Shown here piece after piece: positions 26,339-33,443 of a stretch of DNA of 64,000 nucleotides (its first letter is position 1; each line of letters opens with the position of its first letter). The position numbers and the translations under genes are program-made. The notes under the pieces are model-generated. The model was not told the DNA's origin. It saw nothing but the letters and a program-made list of their open reading frames with translations, and did no database searches. The stretch covers positions 62,001-126,000 of the forward strand of contig CANQSA010000002.1 of NCBI GenBank assembly GCA_947626415.1. Reading direction: 5' to 3'. The DNA is from an uncultured Lachnospiraceae bacterium (GTDB taxonomy: Bacteria > Bacillota > Clostridia > Lachnospirales > Lachnospiraceae).

Positions 26339-28318
26339 TTAATATTCGCCCGCATCTTCGGAAGCAGCGCTCTCTGCCCAGATCATGGCAGTTTCTACGG
26401 CTGTAGGCCCATGCGCCGAACGCAGGACGGAAGCGGGGCCGGCAGACTCCTGATAATTCGCCGGCAGGACATATTCCGGCACCAGTTGTTTCATCAGACC
26501 GTGGATCGGCTGTTCGCTGACCGCGGCTTTTTCCAGTTCGTGCAGATCATGCCAGAATTTCTGCTGATCAATGGCGATCGGTTTTCCGATCTTGATCTTC
26601 TGATTGGCAGTTTCAGCAAGTCCCTCCTCTGCCATCAGCATCTCTTCATATAATTTCTCACCCGGTCTGAGACCTACGATCTGAATATCAATATCTTCAT
26701 AAGGAACCAGTCCCGACAGCCGGATCAGGTTGATTGCCAGATCCATGATCTTCACAGGCTTTCCCATATCGAGTACAAAGATCTCACCGCCTTTGGCGTT
26801 GGCGCCTGCCTGCAGGACCAGGGAGACCGCTTCCGGTATGGTCATAAAATAACGGATGATATCCGGATGGGTAATGGTGATCGGGCCGCCGTTTTCGATC
26901 TGTTTTTTAAACAAAGGAATCACGCTGCCGTTGCTGCCCAGTACATTGCCGAACCGGACCGCCACATAATTGGTCTTGCTGTGCAGATTCATCTGCTGCA
27001 CGATCATCTCGCAGATCCGTTTGCTGGCTCCCATGATATTGGTCGGATTCACGGCCTTATCCGTACTGATCAGCACAAATTTCTTTGTGCCGTACCGATC
27101 CGCCATTTCCGCGGTCTTCAAAGTCCCCAGCACATTATTCTTAACTGCTTCATTGGGGCTGTCTTCCATGAGCGGCACATGCTTATGCGCTGCGGCATGA
27201 TAAACGATCTCCGGACGGTATTTGGCAAATACGGATTCTATCCGATTCGTATTCCGAACGCTGCCGATCAGCACCACCAGATTCAGTTCCGGATGCTCTC
27301 CGCGCAGTTCATTCTGAATATCATAAGCATTGTTCTCATAAATATCGAAAATGATCAGCTGTTTCGGCTGATTGCAGGCAATCTGACGGCAAAGCTCGCT
27401 GCCGATGGAACCGCCGCCGCCGGTTACCAGGATCACTTTATCTTTCACATAGCCGGATACCTGTTCAGAACGGATATCTACCGGCTCCCGTTCCAGCAGA
27501 TCTTCGATCTCAACCGAGCGCAGACGGCTGACGGAGACGTCGCCGTTTACCATCTGAAAGATTGCCGGCAGTGTCCGCATCTTGCAGCCTGTTCGGCTGC
27601 AGTGGTCGATGATCTCTTTTCGGTCCTGTCCGGACATGGAAGGGATCGCAATAATAATTTCATCGATATCGTAAGCCTCCGCTGCTTCTTCGATCATCTC
27701 CCGGCCGCCTACGACTTTCACGCCGTGGAAAAACTGTTTCTGTTTTCTCGGATCGTCATCGATTGCGCAGCGGATGATCCCATGGACTTCATTGCTGGCC
27801 TTGATCTCCTGCAGGATAATGGACCCGGCCGCGCCGGCCCCGATCAGCATAACATTCCGCGGAGAATCTTTTCTGGTCTTAGTCTTGGAATACATATGAT
27901 AACTGCGGATCATGCGGTAACTAAACCGGACGGCGCCGATCGATACAGCCACCAGGATCGTACTGAATACATAATAACTGATCGGCATCCGGTTTCCCAT
28001 CAGCAGCTCGATCATTGTCGAAAGCCATTTTCCGACTATAACAGCCCATATGATCTTTAACATTTCCTGGGTGCCGGCAAACTGCCACAAGCTCTGATAG
28101 ATCCGCATAATGAAAAAAACGCCCAGGATTACAACGGTTTCCAGGATGGCATCCTTCCCCAGCGCAACCAGATATGCCCTCGGCACCTGAGAAAGCAGAA
28201 AGTCAAACCGCATCATCAGGGCCAGCAGGTTCATGTAGTTAATCAGTATAATATCAATCAGGATCAGATACAGGATCCGCATCAGTTTCCGAAGATCTTT
28301 TACCCTTTTCAGCCGCAT
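26339..28318 (-). CDS. Membrane-bound UDP-sugar 4,6-dehydratase (CapD/WbpM/PglF type)
   Basis: A 659-residue protein. Four hydrophobic helices (~12-135) are followed by two Rossmann units: a cofactor-like GAGAAG near 160 and the catalytic SDR domain from ~295 with VTGGGGSIGSE and STDKAVNPTNIMGASK, the Ser-Met-Lys variant of the SDR triad found in WbpM/PglF. It converts UDP-GlcNAc to a UDP-4-keto-6-deoxy sugar, supplying 2,4-diamino-2,4,6-trideoxy or QuiNAc/FucNAc-type residues. The start at 28318 follows an AGAGGAG SD; the frame is open further up but without a ribosome site. It is transcribed separately, with its own promoter and terminator, just upstream of the loaP operon. Confidence 0.88.
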   Translation of the reverse strand: MRLKRVKDLRKLMRILYLILIDIILINYMNLLALMMRFDFLLSQVPRAYLVALGKDAILETVVILGVFFIMRIYQSLWQFAGTQEMLKIIWAVIVGKWLSTMIELLMGNRMPISYYVFSTILVAVSIGAVRFSYRMIRSYHMYSKTKTRKDSPRNVMLIGAGAAGSIILQEIKASNEVHGIIRCAIDDDPRKQKQFFHGVKVVGGREMIEEAAEAYDIDEIIIAIPSMSGQDRKEIIDHCSRTGCKMRTLPAIFQMVNGDVSVSRLRSVEIEDLLEREPVDIRSEQVSGYVKDKVILVTGGGGSIGSELCRQIACNQPKQLIIFDIYENNAYDIQNELRGEHPELNLVVLIGSVRNTNRIESVFAKYRPEIVYHAAAHKHVPLMEDSPNEAVKNNVLGTLKTAEMADRYGTKKFVLISTDKAVNPTNIMGASKRICEMIVQQMNLHSKTNYVAVRFGNVLGSNGSVIPLFKKQIENGGPITITHPDIIRYFMTIPEAVSLVLQAGANAKGGEIFVLDMGKPVKIMDLAINLIRLSGLVPYEDIDIQIVGLRPGEKLYEEMLMAEEGLAETANQKIKIGKPIAIDQQKFWHDLHELEKAAVSEQPIHGLMKQLVPEYVLPANYQESAGPASVLRSAHGPTAVETAMIWAESAASEDAGEY

Positions 28319-28389
28319 CACAATCTCCTCTTTCCGAAAGTCCGGCGCTCCCTCGGTCTGCCGAAACTTTCGCCGCATTTGACAGCACA

Positions 28390-28427
28390 AGAACGAAGGG
28401 GGTATACCCCCTCCGTTGTTATCGTTC
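28390..28427 (-). promoter_or_regulatory. Perfect palindrome/hairpin in the dehydratase leader
   Basis: GGGGGTATACCCCC (28398-28411) is a perfect 14-bp palindrome inside longer, partly paired arms (GAACGA...TCGTTC). It lies ~75 bp upstream of the start codon within the transcribed leader. It could be an operator or an RNA hairpin; on the plus strand it is followed by T-rich sequence. Confidence 0.45.
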
Positions 28428-28518
28428 TGTTTTTGCTTGTCTTTTTAACATCTTCATAGTTTCTCTCACTCTTTATGCAATAATGTCGTTGACAATCAAT
28501 TTCCATAATTGCTTTTAC

Positions 28519-28547
28519 ATTTTATCATAAAAAAAATGTTCATGCAA
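28519..28547 (-). promoter_or_regulatory. SigA-type promoter of the membrane dehydratase gene
   Basis: On the minus strand TTGCAT (28547-28542), 17-bp spacer with an eight-T run, TAAAAT (28524-28519). It would give a leader of about 195 nt that includes the 14-bp palindrome. No ORF with a ribosome site was seen in the leader. Confidence 0.6.
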
Positions 28548-28581
28548 GTCCTTTATTTCCCATAACAGGGATTTCCAGGAT

Positions 28582-29421
28582 TCATCGGATAAAGGCTTCT
28601 ACGCCGACCTTTTTCAGCTTTTCCACCATCGCGTCCGCATTCTCTTTTTTCGTGAAAGCGCCGGCCTGCAGCTTAAACAGTTTTCCCTCCTGTACGATAA
28701 TAGCGGAAACCCCTCTTTTCTTCAGGTCCGCCAGCGCCTTCTGCGCGTTTGCCTTTTTGGAATACGCGCCGGCCTGTACCCGATAAAACGTATCTTTCTT
28801 TTCCGGTTTTGCCGGGTCTGCCTTATTTTCCTCTTTTTTGGTCTGCCCGTAATGGGCTGCCAGTACGGCTGCTTCCGCTTCCGCCAGTTTTTTCAGATTG
28901 GCGTCTGCGGACAGCCATTTGGCCGCTGTCGGATTGGTATGAAAGCTGTGTTCCAGAATGATAGCCGGCACACCTACGGAAGCGGCGCCGCGGATCACAC
29001 CGTAATAGTTATAGGTCACGCCTCCGTTTTCATAGGTTCTGTGGCTGACTCTCCCTTTTTGCCGGGTCTGCATGGTGCGTTCTACCGCTTTTGCCAGTTC
29101 GAGCCCCAGCGCATCCGCCTTTTTGTCAAACGGCGCATACGCCACCGGATAATCCGTCTCATCCTGCCTGGTCGCGGTGGCGTTGCTGTGCAGGGAGAGC
29201 AGCAGATTGTATCCCTTTCCCAGGGTTCCGCGCTTATATACTTCCGGATCGCTTGTCTGGTCGGTCCGGGTCGTACCTACCGTAAATCCGTATTTTTTCA
29301 ATTCTGTCTTTAAATAGGTTTGCAGTTTCCAAGTCATTTTTGACTCATAATATGATGAATAAACCGGACTCTGGTTATAAAAACCGGCATGCCCGGCGTC
29401 TAACATGATTTTTACCGCCAT
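28582..29421 (-). CDS. N-acetylmuramoyl-L-alanine amidase with two SPOR repeats (CwlC-like)
   Basis: A 279-residue protein. An Amidase_3 domain (1-~185) has the zinc ligands H11 (DAGHAG), E26 and H78 (SLHSNA), and catalytic E157 (ILEHSFHTN). After a charged linker come two SPOR-type repeats (~208-240 FYRVQAGAYSKKANAQKALA; ~245-279 LFKLQAGAFTKKENADAMV), which bind denuded peptidoglycan. There is no signal peptide. This is the architecture of Bacillus CwlC, the mother-cell lytic amidase released at the end of sporulation; the match in function is inference. It has an AGGAGG SD and a TATAAT-type -10 about 25 bp upstream. It is divergent from the phospholipase-like gene. Confidence 0.85.
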   Translation of the reverse strand: MAVKIMLDAGHAGFYNQSPVYSSYYESKMTWKLQTYLKTELKKYGFTVGTTRTDQTSDPEVYKRGTLGKGYNLLLSLHSNATATRQDETDYPVAYAPFDKKADALGLELAKAVERTMQTRQKGRVSHRTYENGGVTYNYYGVIRGAASVGVPAIILEHSFHTNPTAAKWLSADANLKKLAEAEAAVLAAHYGQTKKEENKADPAKPEKKDTFYRVQAGAYSKKANAQKALADLKKRGVSAIIVQEGKLFKLQAGAFTKKENADAMVEKLKKVGVEAFIR

Positions 29422-29551
29422 AACGGCATCCTCCTAAAAATTACTGTTCCTTATTATAATATGGGGTATTTATTTTTTCGGAAGTGTGGTAAGATAAAAT
29501 ACAGAAATCATTGAAAAAGGGAGACACTGATGCTCCGGATCGGAGGTATAT

Positions 29552-30358
29552 ATGCCCGCATCTTACGCACATTATCGGTTTGGGCAGCAGGTTTTTAAAC
29601 AGCTGCCTGCGGAACTGCAGCAGCAGATCAGCCCTTATAAGGACTTATATCAAATCGGCCTGCACGGACCGGATCTGTTATTTTATTATTACCCGCTCAT
29701 TCCCAATTTCGTCAATCGGACCGGTTACGGAATGCATAAAAAAGCAGCCCTGGATTTCTTTACCCATGCGGGCAGAGTTCTCCGGGACTGCGACTGCCGG
29801 GACGCGCATCTTGCTTATTTATATGGTTTTATCTGCCATTTTGCTCTTGACCGGGCCTGTCACGGTTATATCCGGGACTATATTGCCGCCAGCCATGTCA
29901 GTCACACCGAGATTGAAACAGAGTTTGACCGGATGTTAATGGTTCACGACGGAAAGAACCCTTTGACGCACCGCCTGCTGCGCCATATCAAGCCGACGCC
30001 GGAATCCGCGCGGGTGATTTCTCACTTTTTTGACGGTATCGGGGAAGCGCAGATCCTGAAAGCCTGCAGATCCTTTATTTTCTACAGCGATCTGCTGATC
30101 GCGCCTTATAAGCCGAAGCGTTATTTCCTGTATACGCTGTTTGCCCTCTGCGGCCTTTACAAAAAGGGACGGGGTCTGATGGTTAATCTCACGCCTGATC
30201 CCAAATGCAGCACCGGCATCCGGCAGCTTGCGAGTCTCTATCACAACGCCATCCCCGACGCGGTTTCCCTGATCCGGCAGTTTCCTGCCAATCTGACAGG
30301 AGAACTGCCCTGGAGTCCGCTGTACCGTGATTCGTTCAGTTCCGAACGAGTCCGCTAA
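29552..30358 (+). CDS. Zinc-dependent phospholipase C-like protein
   Basis: A 268-residue protein of the Zn_dep_PLPC type (PF00882-like). His and Asp residues are spaced as for a tri-zinc site: SYAHYRFGQ near 4, HGPDLLF near 38, CHFALDRACHGYI near 94 and a further HxxxE near 118. No signal peptide is evident, unlike secreted clostridial PLC, so a cytoplasmic or lipid-handling role is more likely than a toxin role. It is a monocistronic plus-strand gene with a CGGAGG SD. Its stop overlaps the convergent bile salt hydrolase stop by a few bases. Confidence 0.7.
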   Translation: MPASYAHYRFGQQVFKQLPAELQQQISPYKDLYQIGLHGPDLLFYYYPLIPNFVNRTGYGMHKKAALDFFTHAGRVLRDCDCRDAHLAYLYGFICHFALDRACHGYIRDYIAASHVSHTEIETEFDRMLMVHDGKNPLTHRLLRHIKPTPESARVISHFFDGIGEAQILKACRSFIFYSDLLIAPYKPKRYFLYTLFALCGLYKKGRGLMVNLTPDPKCSTGIRQLASLYHNAIPDAVSLIRQFPANLTGELPWSPLYRDSFSSERVR

Positions 30359-31329
30359 TTCATCATTCGAATCCGCTGTCCTTCTACCAGTGGATAAGAA
30401 ATCAGCTGGCTGCCGTCCAGATCTTCCCGGTGCATATCCACGCCCGTGATCTGGCTGTTTTCATAGGTGGTATAATAATAAATGCCCCGATCCATATTGC
30501 AGCAGGAGCTGTACAGGGTGGTCTCATATTTGCCGCCGCCCATATGCACACAGCCCCGCTGCTGGGCAACCGAGCCCAGAATATGGAAAAACTGGCTGAT
30601 GCTTTCTGACTCGGATTCTCCGCATACGGAATTTAACTTGGTAAACGCCGCTTTTACAAACCGGGATTCCGAGGACAGATCGCCCGGCAGTCCCATGGCG
30701 CCCATGCCGCGGCTGTAGGGTTCCAGATTCAGACATTTGGCAAACCGGTTTTCCGCCGGCTCCGCAGACAGATTCATATAGTTAATTAAATGGAACAGCT
30801 GCGTCTCAAACGGCGGATTATTGGTAAGCAGGCCAACCGGATTATCATGCACATGCAGGCCGTCTTTTAACGATTCTACGGTAATGGATTCGTTTTTATC
30901 GGAAATCATCCAGTGCAGCGGCGACAGCGGCAGCTGCTCGCTGAAATTGATCTTTACCAGATTGATCCGCTCCAGTTTTTCTTTCACTTCCGCAATGGTT
31001 TCACACTGACACAGAAGCCACGGCACCAGTTCAAACGGCGAAATATTGTCTTTTCCTTCCGCCTCCGGCTTATAATCCGCATATCCCGGAAAATTCAGTC
31101 CGGCTACGCCCAGTCCTTTTTCATTGACCGCCTCATAATATAACGGATAATTGTCCGACACATAAGCCATGCCGATCATAGCGTAATGCGTCCGCATTTC
31201 TCCCATTTTTCGAAAAAAGAACGGATAATTTCTCGGGGTTATGGTTACCGTCTCATGATAGGAATACTCCAGATCCATATTCCGTCCAAAATAATGATTC
31301 TTGGTTTGATAAGTAATTGCTGTACACAT
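30355..31329 (-). CDS. Choloylglycine hydrolase family protein, probable bile salt hydrolase
   Basis: A 324-residue Ntn hydrolase. The N-terminal nucleophile Cys2 (MCTAIT) would be exposed by Met removal. The conserved active-site set is visible: R16 and D19 in GRNMD, N79 in GLNFPG, N170/N171 in LTNNPPF and R223 in SRFVKAAF. Asn rather than Tyr at the ~79 position is the bile-salt-hydrolase state as against penicillin V acylase. It should deconjugate glycine/taurine bile salts in the cytoplasm. It has a GGGAGGG SD and its own promoter, and is divergent from the toxin-like gene upstream. Confidence 0.85.
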   Translation of the reverse strand: MCTAITYQTKNHYFGRNMDLEYSYHETVTITPRNYPFFFRKMGEMRTHYAMIGMAYVSDNYPLYYEAVNEKGLGVAGLNFPGYADYKPEAEGKDNISPFELVPWLLCQCETIAEVKEKLERINLVKINFSEQLPLSPLHWMISDKNESITVESLKDGLHVHDNPVGLLTNNPPFETQLFHLINYMNLSAEPAENRFAKCLNLEPYSRGMGAMGLPGDLSSESRFVKAAFTKLNSVCGESESESISQFFHILGSVAQQRGCVHMGGGKYETTLYSSCCNMDRGIYYYTTYENSQITGVDMHREDLDGSQLISYPLVEGQRIRMMN

Positions 31330-31367
31330 ACGTCAAGCAGCCCTCCCATTTCAGTTTTCTTAGCTCT

Positions 31368-31396
31368 ATTGTACATATCCCGGCAGACGGTTGCAA
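31368..31396 (-). promoter_or_regulatory. SigA-type promoter of the bile salt hydrolase gene
   Basis: On the minus strand TTGCAA (31396-31391), exactly 17 bp, TACAAT (31373-31368), 38 bp before the start codon. Confidence 0.7.
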
Positions 31397-31438
31397 GGGG
31401 GGATTTTTTATTTTACCTCTTTTTTTATTTTTATTATG

Positions 31439-31467
31439 TTGCATTTTGTCTAAACTTGTTATATTAT
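31439..31467 (+). promoter_or_regulatory. SigA-type promoter of the nuclease-fold gene
   Basis: TTGCAT (31439-31444), 17-bp spacer, TATTAT (31462-31467), with an overlapping TATAAT at 31465. It sits about 50 bp upstream of the AGAAAGGAGG SD of the next gene and is divergent from the bile salt hydrolase promoter. Confidence 0.6.
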
Positions 31468-31519
31468 AATATCAAGCTACATAATCTGCAGTGATTAACT
31501 TAGAAAGGAGGACTCCCTT

Positions 31520-31954
31520 ATAGATACGGTATCGCAGCTTAGCACTGAACTCTTTACAAAAAACAGATATGTCTCCATAGGTAAACTAAAAACAGAGATT
31601 GCAGTTTCTATTATAGATCATGATCCGGAGTTTACCGATCGGCTTTTACCGGATACGGATATCATATTTTGGTCAGATCGTATTAAACATATAGAACGGC
31701 ATAAAAAAGACTTTTCCTCTGTTGAAGAATATAGGTATTGCTTTCAGAAAATATCTGAGATAATCGATGCTCCCAATTATATCAGTATCCATCCAAACAA
31801 AGAAAGTATATCTTTCATCAAAAAATTTACCGGTCATATTGCTGTTGCGATCCGCATATCATCGAATAACAAACTTGTATTTCGAACCATGTACCCACTC
31901 CGAGAATCACAGCTTCGCAATTACATCAAAAGCGGGCGAGCATGGAAAATATAG
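31520..31954 (+). CDS. PBECR-like (barnase/EndoU/colicin/RelE-fold) nuclease domain protein, apparent AUA start
   Basis: The frame is open for 144 codons from ATA at 31520 to TAG at 31954. It has no in-frame ATG, GTG or TTG until an ATG near the C-terminus. A perfect SD (AAAGGAGG) lies 8 nt before the ATA and a promoter lies upstream, so initiation at AUA, or a mutated ATG, is the simplest reading. The protein has WSDRIKHIERHKKDF near residue 49, FQKISEIIDAPNYISIHP near 74 and VAIRIS...LVFRTMYPL near 112. This resembles the phage-barnase-EndoU-ColicinE5/D-RelE (PBECR) nuclease families found in phage and mobile toxins, but the exact family is uncertain. No adjacent antitoxin gene was recognised. 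A structured RNA with terminator follows 70 bp downstream. Confidence 0.55.
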   Translation: MDTVSQLSTELFTKNRYVSIGKLKTEIAVSIIDHDPEFTDRLLPDTDIIFWSDRIKHIERHKKDFSSVEEYRYCFQKISEIIDAPNYISIHPNKESISFIKKFTGHIAVAIRISSNNKLVFRTMYPLRESQLRNYIKSGRAWKI

Positions 31955-32024
31955 TTTAAGGATTGACTTTCTGTCTCAAACGGAGTATGATAGATTCACA
32001 AATACATATAATGTTAATTAAGAT

Positions 32025-32117
32025 GGGTTATTTAAGGATAGAACAGGCTGCTATCACACCTTATTGGTCTTTAAGAGATACCGGATTGCCACCCGGTTAA
32101 ATAACCTGTCTTTTTTT
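32025..32117 (+). ncRNA. Structured RNA ending in an intrinsic terminator
   Basis: A 10-bp perfect outer stem (GGTTATTTAA at 32026-32035, TTAAATAACC at 32097-32106) encloses ~60 nt with small internal hairpins (GATAG/CTATC at 32037-32055; CCGG/CCGG at 32081-32096). TGTC and seven T residues follow. The simplest role is terminator of the nuclease-fold gene, but the branched interior is larger than a terminator needs. No known RNA family was recognised. Confidence 0.45.
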
Positions 32118-32128
32118 ATTTGCCGCCG

Positions 32129-32362
32129 TTATTCATAGAACCCCTTATAGATCCCCATTTCCTTTTGTTTCAAAAGCTCTCCTTTTTCGTCTAACGTATA
32201 TTGATATATACTCACACCTTCCTGATAATCGGGATTTTCTTTTTTGAGTTCCAGAATACTCTCTACCTCCCAGGTCAGGTTACCGTCCGGACCAGAGACA
32301 ATCGTTCCTCCTATATCGATCCGGTATCGGCTGTAATAAGATTTTCCATCCCGGGGTTTCAT
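32129..32362 (-). CDS. Small hypothetical protein, possible 3' remnant
   Basis: A 77-residue frame (MKPRDGKSYYSRYR...KEMGIYKGFYE) with ordinary amino-acid composition and no recognised family. There is no good SD before this ATG. The frame stays open to 32554, but that upper part runs through the Fic terminator hairpin and an out-of-frame 25-codon ORF (start 32442) that has a good AAAGGAGTGGAGG SD and stops 5 bp before this ATG. Either a coupled small gene or the 3' piece of a frameshifted or truncated gene. It lies in the accessory islet. Function unknown. Confidence 0.3.
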   Translation of the reverse strand: MKPRDGKSYYSRYRIDIGGTIVSGPDGNLTWEVESILELKKENPDYQEGVSIYQYTLDEKGELLKQKEMGIYKGFYE

Positions 32363-32521
32363 TTTTATCAGTATCCGGCTGCCGGTCGAGCGCAGTAAGG
32401 GCCTCCTCTCGATCTCTGTCTGCCGGTCTGTTTCCTTTTTTTCATACCGGCCTCCACTCCTTTTTCTAAAAAAACTTTCATGCCGGACAAAAGATCCAGT
32501 AATGCCTTGTCCTAAAGGCAT

Positions 32522-32546
32522 AAAAACCAGGACAAATTTGTCCTGG
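32522..32546 (-). terminator. Intrinsic terminator of the Fic gene
   Basis: A perfect 20-bp palindrome CCAGGACAAATTTGTCCTGG is followed on the minus strand by TTTTTA, 26 bp past the Fic stop codon. Confidence 0.75.
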
Positions 32547-32572
32547 TCTTTCATATGACTCCGTTGGTTTAC

Positions 32573-33190
32573 CTAACAGGTCTCTTTTATAAAATGTTTC
32601 ATCCGCTGCCTCTCAATTTCGGATAACTCTTCCAAATATTTCTGCAGACCACCCACATCCCGATTTGCAAGAAATTCAAAATACCGGTTTTTCTCATCCT
32701 TCGGTATCACTACCGGGCATTGACCGGAACGAATCAGTTCGTAATTGATTAAAATACGGCTAGTTCTCCCGTTCCCGTCGCTAAAAGGATGGATCCTTTC
32801 AAATTTGATGTGATTATCTGCAGCTTTTTGAAAAGGATTATCATAAACTGTATTGTGATAATTGTACACATAATACATCATAGCCTGTCTGATTTGACCG
32901 GCATCCGGCGGAAGGTATTCTGCGCCGCGAATTAAAACATTATACTTCCTATATCCGTCTATTTCAGAAATATTGCGGTTGATATAGATTCCGATCTTCT
33001 GAATCATTGCATCCGAAAGCTCTTCTTCTATATGATCCAGAACATAACTTAACGCATACTTTGTATTAATTGCTTCATAGATCTCTCTTGCGGTGACATT
33101 ATTCACCTTAATAGCATTATCATTAAATATAATGGCATATGTTTCCGCATAACTTAACGTGTTCCCTTCGATCGCATTTGAATGATACAC
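32573..33190 (-). CDS. Fic-domain protein (probable AMPylase) with built-in inhibitory motif
   Basis: A 205-residue Fic protein. The active-site motif HPFSDGNGRTSR is near residue 133, matching HPFx(D/E)GNGRxxR. The (S/T)xxxE(G/N) inhibitory motif SNAIEGN is at residues 4-10 of this reading, so it belongs to the self-inhibited class. Such enzymes transfer AMP from ATP to protein hydroxyls. The GTG at 33190 is the only canonical start giving most of the domain, but it has no SD. Family-like sequence continues upstream in frame to a TGA at 33260-33262. The true start is therefore uncertain; it may be an AUU behind GGAGG, or the gene may be damaged. A dedicated terminator follows. Confidence 0.75.
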   Translation of the reverse strand: MYHSNAIEGNTLSYAETYAIIFNDNAIKVNNVTAREIYEAINTKYALSYVLDHIEEELSDAMIQKIGIYINRNISEIDGYRKYNVLIRGAEYLPPDAGQIRQAMMYYVYNYHNTVYDNPFQKAADNHIKFERIHPFSDGNGRTSRILINYELIRSGQCPVVIPKDEKNRYFEFLANRDVGGLQKYLEELSEIERQRMKHFIKETC

Positions 33191-33319
33191 ACAACGGGTT
33201 ATAAAGTCTTCAAAATAATCCCGGTTTTCTTTTATAATATTTGCAATATTAATAATCCGTCACCTCCATCCATATCCGAGGAAAACAGCATCTAAGTCCG
33301 CTTCAGAAATCTGATTCAT
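33191..33319 (-). other. In-frame N-terminal extension of the Fic gene interrupted by TGA
   Basis: Reading the Fic frame upstream gives RIINIANIIKENRDYFEDF (plausible Fic N-terminus) back to TGA at 33262-33260. Before it, in the same frame, a 19-codon ORF starts at ATG 33319 with an AAGGTG SD (MNQISEADLDAVFLGYGWR). GGAGG overlaps the TGA, placing ATT codons 6 and 9 nt downstream. This could be a nonsense mutation of a longer Fic protein, or a leader peptide with re-initiation at AUU. Confidence 0.45.
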
Positions 33320-33380
33320 GACAAACACCTTGTTTTCTGCTCTTAATTATAGCCATCTTTCATTTCTTTTGCAACTTATA

Positions 33381-33409
33381 TTGATTTTTTTCTGATTATT
33401 GGCTATAAT
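33381..33409 (+). promoter_or_regulatory. SigA-type promoter of the AAA+/DUF4143 gene
   Basis: TTGATT (33381-33386), 17-bp spacer, perfect TATAAT (33404-33409). The predicted start is near 33416, giving a 28-nt leader with an AGAGGTGATG SD. Confidence 0.75.
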
Positions 33410-33443
33410 ACGATTGAAAACGATTTTAGTCAGAGGTGATGAA

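Noticed and set aside
26339-26400. Read-through of the membrane dehydratase gene as first cistron of the loaP operon
   Set aside because: A terminator (26285-26326) and a separate TATAAT promoter lie between them, so distinct units are more likely.
26867-28060. Plus-strand open frame of about 397 codons opposite the membrane dehydratase
   Set aside because: No ribosome site, no recognisable domain; the minus-strand frame carries all the motifs.
31767-32021. 84-codon plus-strand frame starting with ATG within the nuclease-fold region
   Set aside because: Overlaps the longer frame in another register, lacks an SD, and does not carry the nuclease-like motifs.
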